A DNA stretch of 64,000 nt. Origin: Nocardia amikacinitolerans NBRC 108937 (GTDB lineage Bacteria; Actinomycetota; Actinomycetes; Mycobacteriales; Mycobacteriaceae). The translations under genes were made by a program, and so were the position numbers. The notes under the pieces were generated by a model. The model was not told where the DNA came from, searched no databases, and worked only from the letters and a program-made list of their open reading frames with translations. Within the stretch, counting starts at the first letter, position 1, and each line of letters opens with the position of its first letter. Positions 26,674 through 34,516 of the stretch are shown here, in pieces. The DNA lies in NCBI RefSeq assembly GCF_001612615.1, contig NZ_BDAU01000031.1, positions 1 through 64,000 of the forward strand, written 5' to 3'.

Positions 26674-26712
26674 GTCAGCGGAGGCGTCAGTGCGGTGTCA
26701 GGTTGGTGTCAG
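26674..26712 (+). promoter_or_regulatory. GTCAG direct repeats at helical-turn spacing
   Basis: GTCAG occurs at 26674, 26686, 26697 and 26708, spaced 12, 11 and 11 bp; three of the four are preceded by GGT. Heptamer direct repeats at 11-bp spacing are the typical target of OmpR/PhoP or SARP-type winged-helix activators. The site lies about 90 bp before the 26803 start. The regulator is unknown. Confidence 0.5.
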
Positions 26713-26802
26713 TCGGGTTGGCGACAGTGTGTCCATCGAACAGAGCGGACCGGTCGAGACGGCCGGGTCGCTTGTCCAACCGATTCGAAGGAGTACACGA
26801 TC

Positions 26803-27207
26803 ATGTCTGTCACCACCGCCAACACCCTGACCGACCAGGACAAGGCCACCGTGCGTATCGCCGCGTACGGTGCGGTGTCGTTGATGGCCGCGGCCGGCGC
26901 GCCGCGCAAGGGCATCGCGCAGGGTTCCATCGTCCTGACTTCGGCGACCGGCGTGGTCGGGCACGTGCTCGCCGCGAAGTCCAGGGACATCCGCCTGACG
27001 GGCAAGTCTGTCGCCGAGCTCGCCGACCAGGTGTTCCCCGCGCTGACCGCGGCCATGAGTTTGCTCGCCGAGCAGCATCCGGGTGAGGCCGACAACTTCC
27101 GCAGCACCGTCCTGGTCGCCGTCGAGGCTGCTGTCCAGTCCGGCAAGGGCGGGCCTGCGGTGGCCGCCATGGCACGCAAGATCACCGAGGCGCTCGACGC
27201 CGCCTGA
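26803..27207 (+). CDS. Conserved small alpha-helical protein, unknown function
   Basis: 134 residues after GAAGGAG. Ala-rich and helical: KATVRIAAYGAVSLMAAAG, VGHVLAAKSRDIRLTGKSVA, and FRSTVLVAVEAAVQSGKGG. No signal peptide or membrane segment is certain. From memory, related hypothetical proteins occur in other actinobacteria. The 11-bp-spaced GTCAG repeats upstream suggest strong regulation. Confidence 0.8.
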   Translation: MSVTTANTLTDQDKATVRIAAYGAVSLMAAAGAPRKGIAQGSIVLTSATGVVGHVLAAKSRDIRLTGKSVAELADQVFPALTAAMSLLAEQHPGEADNFRSTVLVAVEAAVQSGKGGPAVAAMARKITEALDAA

Positions 27208-27315
27208 AATCTTCGGGGCGAGCCGATGAGTTTCCCGTGTAGGCCTCGTCTCTATGGGCGTACCAGCGAGGAACAGCGGCCTCGCCTCCCCGTCGAGAAC
27301 CGAGAAGAGTCCGCC

Positions 27316-27522
27316 GTGAAGAAGACCGTCTTCACCCTCCTGAGTGCGCCGACCGCCGCTGCCCTTGTGGCCTGTGGCGACGACAGCACGACCGCAACCA
27401 CCGAACCGGCGACGCCAGCCGGCAAGTATGCGGACGTGAACGGCGTGCGCCTGTCCTACGAGGTGCACGGCGAGGCCAACGGGCCGGTGTTGCCACACGA
27501 GGCGCGGAAGCCGCAGACGTAA
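27316..27522 (+). pseudogene. Truncated lipoprotein of alpha/beta-hydrolase type
   Basis: 68 codons from the GTG at 27316. A lipoprotein signal ends in LVAC, a Thr-rich linker follows, then KYADVNGVRLSYEVHGEANG, the start of an alpha/beta-hydrolase domain. The frame stops where such proteins reach the oxyanion HGG motif (here GPVLPHEARKPQT). The remaining hydrolase is absent before the next gene, so this is an N-terminal remnant. Confidence 0.6.
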
Positions 27523-27658
27523 TGCGCTGCGCAAGAGCCGGATCGCGTGGTATCGAGGTGCCGCGACGGGTGTCGGTTCTGTCCAAGACGGCAGTCGTTG
27601 TTCGCACTCAGGCCAGCGACCGACGACTGGCTCCACTTCGAATTTCAGGAGGAAAACT

Positions 27659-28234
27659 GTGACACGCGAATTGGTCTACACGGGCTTCATGTCGCTGGAC
27701 GGCGTGGTGGACTCGCCGGGCGGCAAGGTGGAGGGCCACCGCAGCGGTGGCTGGGTGATGGAGACGGAGTTCGTCCCCGAGGCGTTCTCGCTCAAAGGCG
27801 AAGAGCTCGCCGACACGACCGCCCTGATGTTCGGCCGACGCAGCTACGAGGCGTTCGCCCCGATCTGGCGCGATTCCGAGGATCACGCCGCGTACAAGGA
27901 ACTTCCCAAGTACGTGGTCTCGACCAGTCTGAAAGACGACGACCTCATCGAGGGTTGGGGTCCGATCACGATCCTGCGGTCGATCGACGACATCGCCGAG
28001 CTGAAGCAGAGCGATGGTGGCGCCATCTTCATTCACGGCAGTGCCGAGCTGGCGCGGCGCCTGTCGGATGCCGATCTGATCGACCGGTACAACCTGCTGG
28101 TGTTCCCGGTGCTGCTCGGGGCAGGCAAGAGCCTGTTCAGCAGGGCGGACCGGGACAAGCAGCAACTGCGTCTGAAGGAGTCCGCGACCTACTCCAACGG
28201 AGTGACCAAGCTGATCTACGACGTCGTGCGCTGA
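27659..28234 (+). CDS. Dihydrofolate-reductase-like (RibD C-domain) protein
   Basis: 191 residues from the GTG at 27659, after AGGAGGAAAAC. RibD_C/DHFR-like pattern: VYTGFMSLDGVVDSPGG, MFGRRSYEAFAPIW, KYVVSTSL, GAIFIHGSAELARRL and a C-terminal NGVTKLIYDVV. The family binds NADPH; substrates of these stand-alone members are mostly unknown. No riboflavin genes are near. Confidence 0.92.
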   Translation: MTRELVYTGFMSLDGVVDSPGGKVEGHRSGGWVMETEFVPEAFSLKGEELADTTALMFGRRSYEAFAPIWRDSEDHAAYKELPKYVVSTSLKDDDLIEGWGPITILRSIDDIAELKQSDGGAIFIHGSAELARRLSDADLIDRYNLLVFPVLLGAGKSLFSRADRDKQQLRLKESATYSNGVTKLIYDVVR

Positions 28235-28348
28235 GATCGGCCCACTCGCCGAGTAGCCGGAACGCCGAACGGGCAAGCGGCGCAAGCCTTGTCCCGTCAC
28301 CCGAGGCGGGCGCCATCCTGCACCGGATGCGCCTCCTCGGTGTGATCC

Positions 28349-28531
28349 TCAGGCCACGATGTCGAAGAGGGTCAGCTCGCGGGCCGCGGCGGCGCGCTGC
28401 TCCGCCCGCTCACGGATCGCGCATGTCGGCCCGATGCCCTGTGCGACCGATTCCGTCGACACCAGCCAGCCGTGACAGCGGCGGCAATGCGCCACTAGTC
28501 TGATCTCGGGACGATCGTCGGTCTCGGCCAT
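28349..28531 (-). CDS. DUF6011 small zinc-finger-like protein
   Basis: 60 residues with a C-x2-C ... C pattern: HCRRCHGWLVSTESVAQGIG, then PTCAIRERA. This is the DUF6011 signature, common in actinobacteria and their phages. The His/Cys set suggests a small zinc site. Function unknown. The 28532-28858 stretch upstream holds no supported gene. Confidence 0.85.
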   Translation of the reverse strand: MAETDDRPEIRLVAHCRRCHGWLVSTESVAQGIGPTCAIRERAEQRAAAARELTLFDIVA

Positions 28532-28858
28532 TTCGCTCTCCTTCGGCCGCTGCTGGTTCCCGCCTCGAGAGTGACATAGGGGACCGACACCTTTGGGCGA
28601 CCGCGCCCATCGGATAGCGGGGAAGGGGATTCAGAAGGTTCTACGGAACCTGTTCTGCCACCGATGATTCGAGGGATTGGACTACTGTCGCCGCACAGTC
28701 GGCGACAGCGTCGGATCCGAACTCGGCCGTGGTTGCCGGGGAACTCCGGGAAGCGCGGGATCGCATCGCGCGAATTCGTGTCCGACGTCCGGCTACACCC
28801 GGACGTCGGCCGTCGGAAGTGTGCGGCGTCGGTGAATGTTCGCCGCGGATCTCTGCGG
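28532..28858. other. Intergenic region without a supported gene
   Basis: 327 bp between the DUF6011 start and the secreted-protein stop. Several short frames exist on both strands but none shows a conserved motif or credible ribosome-binding site. No strong hairpin seen. Confidence 0.5.
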
Positions 28859-29200
28859 TCAGAGACGGAAGATTCGCGAACCCAAGGCCCAACCGGCGCT
28901 GGACCAGTTCGGGCCGAAGCAGGCGACCGTGCCCGGCTGGCCGACGGGCAAGTCGGCGCGGGTGGTGTATTGGCCGAGGATCGGCGGGAAGGTGGTGAAG
29001 TTGTATCCGACGCAATCGATTTCGAGTCGGTAGGTGCCCTCGCCGCCTTGGCAGACGCCGTTGTACCCCCACGGGCCGTTCATCGATCCCTGGCAGCCGG
29101 ACGAGTCGGCGGAGGCGGTTCCGGCGATCGCCGCTGTCGCGGTGAGTGCCAGAAGAGGGGCGGTCAGACACATCGCTACTGCTCGTGGCGAGATCCGCAC
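28859..29200 (-). CDS. Small secreted Cys-containing protein
   Basis: 113 residues from the GTG at 29200, with GGAG 6 nt upstream; the longer frame to 29869 has no site. Signal peptide MCLTAPLLALTATAAIAGT with cleavage near ASA-DSS. The mature part is about 80 residues with four cysteines (GCQGSM, GVCQGG, IDCVGY, VACFGP), suggesting two disulfides, and is rich in Gly, Pro and aromatics. No family recognised. Confidence 0.75.
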   Translation of the reverse strand: MRISPRAVAMCLTAPLLALTATAAIAGTASADSSGCQGSMNGPWGYNGVCQGGEGTYRLEIDCVGYNFTTFPPILGQYTTRADLPVGQPGTVACFGPNWSSAGWALGSRIFRL

Positions 29201-29409
29201 AAGGTCTCCAATCGTGTAGGCGAAGCTTTCATAGGATGTATCTGCCGTTGCGCCGCAGACCGTTACATGCGGTTTGCCGACCGCGATCCCGATGCTGATT
29301 GGCGGACAGGCGAATTCGGGCCGCGGCGGCACGCTCCGGTTTCGGGATCGTTGGCTACCGTCTCGGCGCCGAAGAGGATCGGTAGCGGCGCGGTGATGGC
29401 GACCAGCTG

Positions 29410-30384
29410 TCAGGCCGAGCCTTCGTAGCGGGCGGCGACGGCGGCCGCGCGGTCGCGCAGGGAGGTGCGCAACCACTGCGGGGCAAGGGCTTCCGCGTCG
29501 GCGGCGAGCTGCCACAGCGCCCATTCGGCGTGCCTCGAATCTTGGAAGGTCACCTCCAGTCGCAGCCGACCGTCCGCGTCGGCTTCTTCGGCGAGCACGG
29601 CCAGCGCGGTGCCCACCAGGTCCGCCCGCCGTGCCGGGTCCAGCAGTACCAGCGCGGTGACTTGGTCGCCGCCGGTCCGAAACCGCGTGCTGCGCTCCTG
29701 CCAGGCCTGGTCCAGGTCGACCCGGTCCGGTCGCTCTGCGGGTTCGGGGAGTTCCTCGGCGGCCAATATTCGCGACAGCCGGTAGGTGCGGTCCGCGCCG
29801 GATCTCGTGGCAAGCAAGTAGCCCAGGCCGTGTGCGGTGACCAGGCCGATCGGGTCCACGGTCCGCCACTTCGGCGGTTGATTCACGGCCGCGTAGTGGA
29901 TGCGCAGCTTGTGCCCGGCGAATACCGCGCGCCGAACCTCGGTCACGACGGCGTGGGGCGCCTCCTCGGCGACCAGTCGGCGCGCGAGGAGGTCGGTCTC
30001 GGGGTCGATGAGCAATCGCTTGGCCGCACCCGCCGCGGTGGCCCGATAGCTTTCGGGTAGTGCGTCGACCACCTTGCGCATGCCCGAAGCGAGCGCCGAG
30101 CCGAGGCCGAATGCCTGTGCGCCGCGCCGTGATCCGGCGACCAGCAGGGCGAGCGCCTCGTCGTGGTTCAGTCCGGTGAGCTCGGTCTGGAAGCCGGGCA
30201 ACAACGCGAAACCGCCGTGCCGACCGCGTTCGGCGTAGACCGGAACGCCTGCCGCGGACAGCGCCTCGATGTCGCGCAGCACGGTGCGGGTGGACACCTC
30301 CAGCTCGTCGGCCAGCTCGTTCGCGGTCAGCCGACCGCGCTGGCGCAGCAACAGCACCAGCGAGACCAAGCGGTCGGCGCGCAT
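29410..30384 (-). CDS. WYL-domain transcriptional regulator (YafY type)
   Basis: 324 residues from ATG 30384; the longer frame to 30957 is antisense to the RidA gene. N-terminal winged helix: RLVSLVLLLRQRGRLTANEL, then DELEVSTRTVLRDIEALS. The WYL domain spans about 140-210 (VFAGHKLRIHYAAVN, DPIGLVTAHGLGYLLA), with a C-terminal WCX part. WYL proteins sense nucleotides or nucleic acids and often repress adjacent genes. A perfect 16-bp palindrome 14 nt upstream of its start is shared with the divergent RidA gene. Confidence 0.94.
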   Translation of the reverse strand: MRADRLVSLVLLLRQRGRLTANELADELEVSTRTVLRDIEALSAAGVPVYAERGRHGGFALLPGFQTELTGLNHDEALALLVAGSRRGAQAFGLGSALASGMRKVVDALPESYRATAAGAAKRLLIDPETDLLARRLVAEEAPHAVVTEVRRAVFAGHKLRIHYAAVNQPPKWRTVDPIGLVTAHGLGYLLATRSGADRTYRLSRILAAEELPEPAERPDRVDLDQAWQERSTRFRTGGDQVTALVLLDPARRADLVGTALAVLAEEADADGRLRLEVTFQDSRHAEWALWQLAADAEALAPQWLRTSLRDRAAAVAARYEGSA

Positions 30385-30397
30385 ACGAAAAATTATG

Positions 30398-30434
30398 TCA
30401 GCAATACACGACACAAGATGTCGTGTATTGCTGA
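30398..30434. promoter_or_regulatory. 16-bp perfect palindromic operator between WYL regulator and RidA
   Basis: TCAGCAATACACGACA at 30398-30413 and its exact complement at 30419-30434, with a 5-nt centre. It occupies most of the 63-bp divergent promoter region and ends 13 nt before the RidA start, so a bound regulator would block both genes. The natural candidate is the WYL protein. Confidence 0.8.
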
Positions 30435-30447
30435 GAGGCTGACCGAC

Positions 30448-30915
30448 ATGACAAAGAAGATGGCTACCGAGCCGATGGACGTACGGACTCTCGACGAGGC
30501 GACCGGAGCTGATGGGGCAGTGCAGCGGACGGCGATCAACCCGTGGGCGTGGTCGGTGGAGATGGGGTACAACCAGGGTGAGATCGTCTCGGGGCACACC
30601 CGGACTCTGTACTGCGCCGGGCAGACCGCGATGAGCGGCGATGGCGAGCCCCAACATCCCGGTGACATGGCGGCGCAGTTGGCTTTGAGCCTCGACAACC
30701 TGGAGGCCGTTCTCGGTGCGGCAGGCATGTCCCTCGCGAACCTCGTCCGGCTCAATGTCTACACCACCGACGTCGATCTGCTTTTCCGGCACTACGGTGT
30801 GCTGGCGTCGCGGCTGGGCGCCGCCGAGGTGGCACCGGCCACCACGATGCTCGGGGTGACCCGGCTGGCGATCCCCGTCCTGATGGTGGAGCTCGAGGGA
30901 ACCGCCGTCGCCTGA
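30448..30915 (+). CDS. RidA/YjgF family protein
   Basis: 155 residues from ATG 30448 (MTKKMATEPM) after GAGAGG. RidA core: TLYCAGQTAMSGDGEPQHPG, DMAAQLALSLDNLEAVLGAA, SLANLVRLNVYTTDVD, then AVAPATTMLGV-like segments. RidA proteins deaminate reactive enamine/imine intermediates. The ~30-residue N-terminal lead is longer than in archetypal RidA. Under likely control of the WYL regulator. Confidence 0.9.
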   Translation: MTKKMATEPMDVRTLDEATGADGAVQRTAINPWAWSVEMGYNQGEIVSGHTRTLYCAGQTAMSGDGEPQHPGDMAAQLALSLDNLEAVLGAAGMSLANLVRLNVYTTDVDLLFRHYGVLASRLGAAEVAPATTMLGVTRLAIPVLMVELEGTAVA

Positions 30916-30985
30916 GGCGACGTCGCCGCCTCGGCAGGGCATCCGGCGGAACCGCACGAATAGCAGGGCAGGTGGGTGATCTCCG

Positions 30986-31471
30986 GTGCTCAGAATGGTG
31001 ACGATCGGCGTCTACGGGTTTACCGCCGAAACCTTCGTCGCGAAACTCACCGGCGCGGGCGTGGGGTTGCTGCTCGACCTCCGCCAGCGCCGCGGTGTTC
31101 GGGGCCCGGAGTACTCCTGGGCGAACTCGGCGCGGCTGCAGAGCGCCCTCGCCGCGGCGAACATCCGCTACCGACACGTGAAGGAGCTGGCGCCGACGAC
31201 CGAGCTGCGGCAACTCCAATACCGCGAGGACGACCGCCAGGGTGTTGGCAAGCGCAACCGCATCGCGCTCGCGCCCGAGTACACCGAGCGCTACACCCGT
31301 GAGATTCTCGACCCGTTCGACCTCGGCGCGCTCGTCGCGGAGCTCCCGAACGACTCGACGACCGCCCTGTTGTGCGTCGAGCGCGATCCGGAGGCGTGTC
31401 ACCGCTCGCTCGTCGCCGAGCGCCTGCGCGCCGAGCACGGCTTGCCGGTTACGGATCTTCGCCCGGGCTGA
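30986..31471 (+). CDS. DUF488 family protein
   Basis: 161 residues. TIGVYGFTAETFVAKL at the N-terminus, LLLDLRQRRGVRGPEYS, and the diagnostic LLCVERDPEACHRSLVAERL (C-x-E-x2-P-x2-CHR type). DUF488 is a widespread family of unknown function, sometimes near DNA-repair or stress genes. An alternative start at 30995 is possible. Confidence 0.9.
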   Translation: MLRMVTIGVYGFTAETFVAKLTGAGVGLLLDLRQRRGVRGPEYSWANSARLQSALAAANIRYRHVKELAPTTELRQLQYREDDRQGVGKRNRIALAPEYTERYTREILDPFDLGALVAELPNDSTTALLCVERDPEACHRSLVAERLRAEHGLPVTDLRPG

Positions 31472-32183
31472 AACCCCGCCTGCCATCGGCGTTCTCATCC
31501 CATTCGACGGCGTCGAAACGCGCAGCCGAGCATGCGATGCGCATTGCACTGCGAGGCAATGTGATTGGTCCCGCTCCACACCGTCGACGCCACTGGAGCG
31601 TCGGTTGCGGCCCTCGGATATGGATTCGAGTTGATCCATATCCGAGGGCCGGGGGAGCGGCGCACCTGCGTGCTTGGTGAGATTGCTATCGGTCGAGTGC
31701 GTTTCGCGGCATCCGCCGAATTCGACCGTGCGGAAACTCGACGGGCGTGGTCGTGAAGGGCGCATTCGCACTTCTGTTCGGCGCCGCGTCCTGCGCGGTC
31801 CGCGCCACCTTCGTCCGTGCGGGCGCAATTGTGCCATCGTCACGGCGAGGCCGCGTCCTTCGCGCAATGCGGGCGCCAAAGACACTGGGCCGCAACGAGG
31901 TTTGCGAGTGCGAGCGCGCGGGGATAGCTGTGTAGAGCCTACCGGTCCGAAATGAATCTCGCAGCGCGAGCCTTCCGCATTGTGGGCAACCTAATTTCGC
32001 AAAGTGAGATGACCAAAGTCCCTTAACTACCGGTAGGTTTCAAATACCGGAGGGTATTCTTTTCTCGTTTCCGGGGGAAATGCGTTGTGTGCTGAGAAAT
32101 TTCCCGGCGATAGCTGTACATCGGTCGCCGGGCGTGTGTAGCGTCGGGACTCGCTAAATCCCTCACAGACAAGCGGTGGCACG
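31472..32183. other. 712-bp region without a supported gene
   Basis: Lower-GC, mixed-composition DNA between the DUF488 gene and the roadblock cassette. Short frames on both strands lack motifs or ribosome-binding sites. It contains an 18-bp perfect hairpin (31608-31651), a smaller AATACC...GGTATT repeat (32043-32058), and near 32140 a TAGCGT that could serve as a -10 for the cassette. The composition suggests acquired or decayed DNA. Confidence 0.55.
31608..31651. repeat. 18-bp perfect inverted repeat
   Basis: CGGCCCTCGGATATGGAT at 31608-31625 is exactly complementary to 31634-31651, with an 8-nt loop TCGAGTTG. No T-run follows. Such a long exact stem in non-coding DNA is unusual; it could be a terminator for the DUF488 gene or a mobile palindrome. 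Confidence 0.7.
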
Positions 32184-32576
32184 GTGATCGGTATCGAGGG
32201 CTGTCTGAAACGCATCATGGACATTCCTGGCGCGCGCAGCGTGACGATGGTGGACGGCGCGAGCGGTCTGGCGATCGCCGCGGCCGGGGAGCACGACCTG
32301 GTGGACGAGCACGAAGATGCCGCGGCCACAACGGATGTGGTTCGCGCCGTGCTCGGCTGTTCGGCGCTGGCAACCGGACGCGACGGTGATGATCTCACCG
32401 AGATCATCGTGTGCGGTACCCGCGGATTTCACCTGCTGAATCTGGTGGACGGCGATTTCGACGGGCGGCTTTTCGTGCACGTCATGTGCGACGACGACAC
32501 CGGGAATCTGGCCATGGCGCGATTTCAGCTGCGAGCGATTCTGGCGGAATTCGCCGAGGACGGTCATGGGCGTTGA
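32184..32576 (+). CDS. Roadblock/LC7-like protein, first gene of cassette
   Basis: 130 residues from a GTG. Roadblock-like pattern: CLKRIMDIPGARSVTMVDGA, SGLAIAAAGE, EDAAATTDVVRAVLGC, EIIVCGTRGFHLLNLVDG, then a helix AMARFQLRAILAEF. The order matches the last gene of the cassette (34039), so they are likely paralogues. Roadblock proteins form dimers that act as GAPs or scaffolds for Ras-like GTPases. Its stop lies inside the next gene (11-nt overlap). Confidence 0.8.
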   Translation: MIGIEGCLKRIMDIPGARSVTMVDGASGLAIAAAGEHDLVDEHEDAAATTDVVRAVLGCSALATGRDGDDLTEIIVCGTRGFHLLNLVDGDFDGRLFVHVMCDDDTGNLAMARFQLRAILAEFAEDGHGR

Positions 32577-33555
32577 ACTCGCTGTCGAGCTGCGGCGGCT
32601 GGAAAAGGAAGGGAGTACAGGTGTGTTGCGCGCGGGCGATGGCGCGTTTCATCTCACCGGCGGCGTGATCGCCTCCGCCGATTGCCGCAGGACGACCGGG
32701 TTGGACCGGCTCGTGGTGGAGGCGGGCGTGGCGACCGCGGAGGACTGGCGGCGGGCGGGTTCCGGCGACCCGGGGCAGGTGCTGAATCGGCCGCGCCTGG
32801 AAACCCTCGCGCTGCTTTCGGTTTTCGACGCGGCGTACTTTCTGCTCGCGTCGTCCGCCGTCCCCGAGTTCCGGCCCGCTCCGCCGCACTGGCTCGCCCC
32901 GGTCTGCCACATCACGCCGCGCGCACTGGTGCAGGAATGCGCGCGGCGCGGTGATCCGGAGTCCGGGCCGTGGCCCGCGGAGCTGGTCGACCGGGCTCCG
33001 GTCGTGCCGGTGCGGCGCGTCCGGCGACGGCACGTGGTGCTCACGGCGGGCCAGGCCGAGGTGCTCGCGGCGGCCGATACCCAGCGCAGCATCACCGGTA
33101 TCGCCCGCGACCTCGGCCGCACCACGTACGGCTGTCTGGAGGCGGTGCGGGAATTGACCGCGGCGGGCTTGATCAATCCGCCGAGCCCGGTGGCCGATCC
33201 CGGTAGGCACACGGCTCACTGGGGTGCGGGATTCGCGCCGTACAGCGGACCACAGGGCGTCCGCGTCGATACGCGAAATGGCAAGCACGCCAAGATGACC
33301 GGACCTGGCGTCGCCGAATTGTCCACGCACACCGGGGTGTCGGGCGCAGGGCGCGTCATCGATATCGAGGCGCCGACCGGAGAGTCCGGCGGTGCGCGAG
33401 AAGACGAGCCGCCGACACCGCTGATCAGCGATCCCACCGCCCCACCCCTACGCCGCCGGGTGCGGTCGACCCCGCTGCCGACCGCGGAACAGTGGGAGCC
33501 CGTGGACCGCGATGTGCTGGTTCGCCTGCGGGCGGCGTTGGAGGAGCTTGCGTGA
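32566..33555 (+). CDS. PATAN/DUF4388-like protein with winged-helix segment
   Basis: 329 residues. N-terminal 40 residues (LAVELRRLEKEGSTGVLRAG, then GAFHLTGGVIASA) resemble the PATAN/DUF4388 domain found in bacterial signalling proteins. A helix-turn-helix-like stretch at about 160-205 reads LTAGQAEVLAAADTQRSITG and GRTTYGCLEAVRELTAAGLI. The C-terminal 100 residues are polar and probably disordered. It overlaps both neighbours, so the four genes are one translational unit. Domain calls are by eye. Confidence 0.75.
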   Translation: MGVELAVELRRLEKEGSTGVLRAGDGAFHLTGGVIASADCRRTTGLDRLVVEAGVATAEDWRRAGSGDPGQVLNRPRLETLALLSVFDAAYFLLASSAVPEFRPAPPHWLAPVCHITPRALVQECARRGDPESGPWPAELVDRAPVVPVRRVRRRHVVLTAGQAEVLAAADTQRSITGIARDLGRTTYGCLEAVRELTAAGLINPPSPVADPGRHTAHWGAGFAPYSGPQGVRVDTRNGKHAKMTGPGVAELSTHTGVSGAGRVIDIEAPTGESGGAREDEPPTPLISDPTAPPLRRRVRSTPLPTAEQWEPVDRDVLVRLRAALEELA

Positions 33556-34037
33556 CCGCGCGAAAGAAACTGTTCGGCGAATGGATGGGAAGGTTTACCA
33601 AGGTGGCGATGTCCGGACCGGAACCGAACGCGGCGGTGCTTGCGGAACTGAAGATGCTGCGGGATCGGGTGCCGCAGTCGACCGGCGCGCTCGTCGCGTC
33701 CGGCGACGGATTGCTGATCGCCCACGACCTGCCCGCGCACATCGAACCCGACGGAATGGCAGCGCTGTCGGCTTCGCATCTCGCGCTGTCCTACCGGCTG
33801 AGCGCCACCGCGAACGGCGGCGGCTTCCACGAGGTCGTGGTGCGCGGCACCGAGGGGCACGTGGTGATCTACGCGGCGGGCTGGGCCTCGCTGACCGTAC
33901 TGGCCGGACCCGAAGTGAACGTCGGCCGGCTCCACCTGGAGTCGCGTCCGGTGGCCCGCGCGATCGTCGATCATCTGGCGGCGCTGGCGACCAAGCCCGG
34001 AAAGGACCGGGCGGTGCACACCCATCGAAAGGAATGA
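33552..34037 (+). CDS. MglB-like roadblock/LC7 protein
   Basis: 161 residues from the GTG at 33552, which overlaps the previous stop (GTGA). After a basic lead the roadblock core reads LKMLRDRVPQSTGALVASGD, GLLIAHDLP, MAALSASHLALSYRLSATAN, HEVVVRGTEGHVVIYAAGW and ASLTVLAGPEVNVGRLHLES. This is closest in style to actinobacterial CvnB/MglB roadblocks, which accompany small GTPases. No GTPase, DUF742 or sensor kinase gene is adjacent, so it is not a standard conservon. Confidence 0.82.
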   Translation: MTARKKLFGEWMGRFTKVAMSGPEPNAAVLAELKMLRDRVPQSTGALVASGDGLLIAHDLPAHIEPDGMAALSASHLALSYRLSATANGGGFHEVVVRGTEGHVVIYAAGWASLTVLAGPEVNVGRLHLESRPVARAIVDHLAALATKPGKDRAVHTHRKE

Positions 34038-34038
34038 A

Positions 34039-34410
34039 ATGACGAATCTCGATCTGGCGCTCAAAGACATGATGGTGATCGACGGTGCGGTCGGCGCCGC
34101 CGTCGTCGACTACAACAGCGGCATGGCGCTCGGAATGCTCGGCAGCTCCAAGAATTTGGACCTGCAGGTCGCGGCCGCGGGCAACACCGAGGTGGTGCGC
34201 GCGAAGCTGCGGACGATGGAGCAGCTCGGCCTCAAGGAGGAGATCGAGGACATCCTCATCACCCTCTCCGGCCAGTACCACATCATTCGCCCGATGACCG
34301 GCCGCAAATCCAAAGGCCTCTTCCTCTACCTCGCACTGGACCGCGGCCGGGCCAACCTCGCGCTCGCCAGGCACCACCTGCGGGGCATCGAAGAAGACCT
34401 GGAGGTCTGA
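34039..34410 (+). CDS. Roadblock/LC7-like protein, last gene of cassette
   Basis: 123 residues after AAAGGA, starting 2 nt after the previous stop. Clear roadblock pattern: ALKDMMVIDGAVGAAVVDYN, SGMALGMLGSSKNLDLQVAA, GNTEVVRAKLRTMEQLGLKE, then IEDILITLSGQYHIIRPM. Similar in layout to the first gene. The cassette ends here; the next gene is convergent. Confidence 0.85.
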   Translation: MTNLDLALKDMMVIDGAVGAAVVDYNSGMALGMLGSSKNLDLQVAAAGNTEVVRAKLRTMEQLGLKEEIEDILITLSGQYHIIRPMTGRKSKGLFLYLALDRGRANLALARHHLRGIEEDLEV

Positions 34411-34516
34411 CCCGTCCGCGGCGACCGTGAGGAAGTGGACGAAGCATGTCGTCCAGGTCGTTCCGCCATAGCCGGTCACGCGCAGGGCGCACCAGCTAGC
34501 CCCGAAAGTGACCGAG

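Noticed and set aside
31565..31935. Two short ORFs in the 712-bp gap (31565-31756 and 31747-31935)
   Set aside because: No ribosome-binding site, no motif; the first merely crosses the hairpin.
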